Positions 61,586-64,000 of a stretch of 64,000 bases of DNA are shown here, piece after piece. Each line of letters begins with the position of its first letter. Positions within the stretch are counted from its first letter, which is position 1. The notes beneath the pieces are model-generated. The model saw nothing but the letters and a program-made list of their open reading frames with translations. It was not told the origin of the DNA and ran no database searches. Source of the DNA: Lophius americanus (Eukaryota > Chordata > Actinopteri > Lophiiformes > Lophiidae). Both the position numbers and the translations under genes were made by a program. The stretch covers positions 10,693,501 through 10,757,500 of the forward strand of contig JBBDHG010000015.1 in assembly GCA_037951165.1 (NCBI GenBank). Direction: 5' to 3'.

Positions 61586-61672
61586 ATTACACACTGTTGT
61601 TATTCTCACTCTCACACATTACACACTGTTGTTATTCATACACTCTCAACATAAACATGTTGAGAGTGTATG
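61586..61672. repeat. direct duplication followed by perfect 16-bp-arm hairpin
   Basis: The 20-mer attacacactgttgttattc occurs at 61586-61605 and again at 61618-61637. Right after it, arms catacactctcaacat (61637-61652) and atgttgagagtgtatg (61657-61672) form a perfect hairpin with loop aaac. Confidence 0.95.
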
Positions 61673-62276
61673 GATCACTGTTAGTGTACTACATTAACAG
61701 TTTATGAGCAGGTTGGGATTTGTGGAGGAACACCACAGACTGCTACTGTTGTCAGTGCAATACTTTGGAAAGCAAACTGTGTGCGTCGTTTGACAAAATT
61801 CTTAGTCAGCACATAGTTTTATTCTCCACCTCCTGTCATTCAGCCTCAACATACACCATTACTGTGTAGTAACACAAACACACGCACATACAGTACACTG
61901 AGATCCAACTATTCTTAAATAACCTTGTCTGCACAGAGCTGCATATTCTTCTAGAGACCTTTGAACCCAAGAGGGCAGTAAAAACAGTCCAACTTTCGCT
62001 GCCTGACACGCCCTCTTACACACATTTGAGCAATGAAGCTATGGCCACTCCCCTGTCTGTTTTTCCAGTTGGACAGGAAGACCGCAGGAAGGAAGGGGAG
62101 GGAGGGAGAGGGCTACAATCTGTTTGGCATAAACTGTACAATGAAGTGACTGTTTAGTGGGCCAGCCTGCTGCTCAAATGTGTGTGCATCTGACATAGGT
62201 TGCATTCAGGAATCCATTTTGGACCAGTTACATGGGGGGGTTATTTAACTGGAGACAAAAGTAAAGTCCTCATTTG

Positions 62277-62300
62277 AAAAAAAAAAAGCTTTTTTTTTTT
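62277..62300. repeat. 24-bp perfect palindrome A11-GC-T11
   Basis: Eleven A, then GC, then eleven T, forming an uninterrupted palindrome. The adjacent bases do not extend it. Confidence 0.9.
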
Positions 62301-64000
62301 GTTTCATGGGTTAATGTTTAATCTACAGGAAATTAATGTAAGTATATGGAATCAAATCATTAAACCGAAACTGAAAAAAAATTCAATGTCTTTCTCTGCC
62401 TGTGGTGTGTGAGAACTTCCCTGCTCTTAATACTTCCAGTTGACTGACACACCCACTTTACTTTGATAGCTGCAGTTACTGCTGAAAAGTGGGATTGTGT
62501 GTTTAGTAGGTGTGCGTTCTCGCATCAAGTACTGATTGGATAGTTTGTTACTTATATCTGAATGGAGTTCTGCTAACTAGCCCCATGCTAACTAATGCTA
62601 AAATTATAAAAACAGAATCGAAGGTTGTACTGTAGGACAGAGAAGGAAATATAATTTTATTTAACTACAGTATATTGTGTGTCGAAAATTATCTAATGTA
62701 TATGATGAAGTTCTAGGTTGATAGTTTGCTTCAGTGGGTCATTGACCCACTGGAGCACAAGTACTTTATTATAATTTCAGCAGGTCATTTTTTTCTAGTT
62801 GTTTCCATTCGTTCCAAGCCATGAGGATATGAGATCCAATAACGTTGGTGTTTGTTGGCGCTATGGAGGGGTTTTAAAGTGGGATGTTTTGCTCTACTTG
62901 TCTACTATGTCCCAGCTTTGCATTGACTTGTGGGCCGTCTGGAACATTTGTGTCGCATTCAGTGTGAACGCAGCATGACCACGTATCAATGGCCAATACA
63001 GAGACAAGTTTTCAACCAGTGGTGAAAAACCAGCAAGGCTGGCGAATGATATTGCGAAAAACTGAGAAAATCATTACTGCCATTATTTTGGGTGCTTTAA
63101 AAGTGTGTCCTCTTCTAAATAAATAAATGCCCTCTCCAACTGCTACTACAGCCGGTTCAGGCATCTGCCATCCCTCCAATTATTTCTTCATGTATAGGAG
63201 TGACACCAGGCTGCCTCCTGGGAACATTGCCTCCACACATGAAGTGCCCGTTCTACCAAAAAAGCCTCACTGCTATCCAGTAGACTATTCTCAGCAATGA
63301 AAAATGAGGACACTGTGAGGGTTACTTTTGTATTAAGCAGCAAAAAAGTTACTAAATGTGACAATCACACATGGGTACTGGCAATGCTAATGCTGGAACA
63401 TTATATTGTTCAGCCCTACAATAGATGGCATCGACCACTGTTTGGTGTTTTTTATAATTTCTATCATAGATGTCTGTGTACCTGTGCCATATAAACAGAT
63501 CAAAATGTAATTTTCATGTCATGCATAGCAGGCAAGGAGTGAGGTGTACTGTTTTGGAGAGTTCCTCTCCAAAGCAGTACACTGGGTCCACACTGGGTGG
63601 ATACCCCTTCTGCGTATCAGTTTTTGACCACTAAAGCTATGCTCCAACCACGTTTGACAGGTGACACTTGTTTGATATTTTTTGTGTTATTGTTTGAATG
63701 ACAATAAATAAACAAATTATCCAAGGCAAGGAACGTGTCTGACCGTCATTTGGAGTTTCATATAAAAGGAGAGCGCGTCAATAGGTTTTCAATAGGCTTT
63801 CCCTAGGAGTGTCCCAATTGAAATCCAATAAAACTGCAATGTTTGATTGCATCAGCATCAGAGAAAAAGATCATGTATTTCATGTTGTTAGCTGACTCTC
63901 ATTCTGCGAACTTGCCTATTAAGTTGCTGTTTTCAAAATTTCTATGTGAATGTGTCAATCCCAATTCCCAATCTTACAGTTTCATTTAAGGGATTAAGGG

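Larger units (their letters stand above)
58631..64000. other. jmjd1c 5' intron continuing to the window end
   Basis: It contains the repeats at 60235, 60959, 61350, 61586 and 62277 described separately. I looked on the minus strand for the expected N-terminal exon and did not see it, so the gene's first exon(s) are placed beyond 64000. This rests on reading by eye. Confidence 0.45.

Overview
The window reads as nuclear DNA of a ray-finned (teleost) fish. It combines compact vertebrate-type GT-AG introns, many long (CA)n, (GA)n and (AT)n microsatellites, and several retroposon tails and interspersed repeats that I recognise as typical of fish genomes. There are no operons, phage genes, CRISPR arrays, rRNA or tRNA genes.

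One real protein-coding gene is supported: the teleost ortholog of JMJD1C (KDM3C), a very large JmjC-domain chromatin protein, on the minus strand. I traced 27 consecutive coding exons from 52415 (most 5' exon in the window) down to the TGA at 29483-29485. Every junction is GT-AG and every phase matches. The exons sum to 8193 nt, or 2730 amino acids plus stop. The first part of the protein (about 150 N-terminal residues in mammals, from memory) is missing. Its exons must lie beyond 64000, so 52416-64000 is read as part of a long 5' intron.

Layout: 1-27800 has no gene I can support and holds interspersed repeat copies in both orientations, microsatellites and a few hairpins or tandem duplications. 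27800-29482 contains the 3' UTR and downstream flank of jmjd1c. 29483-52415 is the coding part of jmjd1c. Its introns hold a broken DIRS-type tyrosine-recombinase retroelement (33690-34260), a fish retroposon tail next to a long (AT)n tract (35710-36290), and other repeat copies. 52416-64000 is intronic and dominated by a decayed L1-type LINE (about 53800-58630) that carries a younger retroposon inserted in its reverse-transcriptase region.

Within the gene, the order along the protein is: an N-terminal region conserved in the JMJD1C family (exons 1-3); a long low-complexity region rich in Ser, Pro, Gln and His (exons 4-11); a Cys-rich zinc-finger region (exons 12-16); an LxxLL motif (exon 18); and the JmjC domain (exons 19-27). 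Every repeat I could orient inside the gene or its 5' intron lies antisense to jmjd1c, whereas the 3' flank has a mixture.

I did not find a convincing undescribed biological system. The most interesting leads are the orientation bias, a possible decayed Penelope-type hammerhead-ribozyme motif near 4410-4440, the unassigned diverged repeat pair at 17.73-18.04 kb and 22.78-23.19 kb, and several perfect hairpins.
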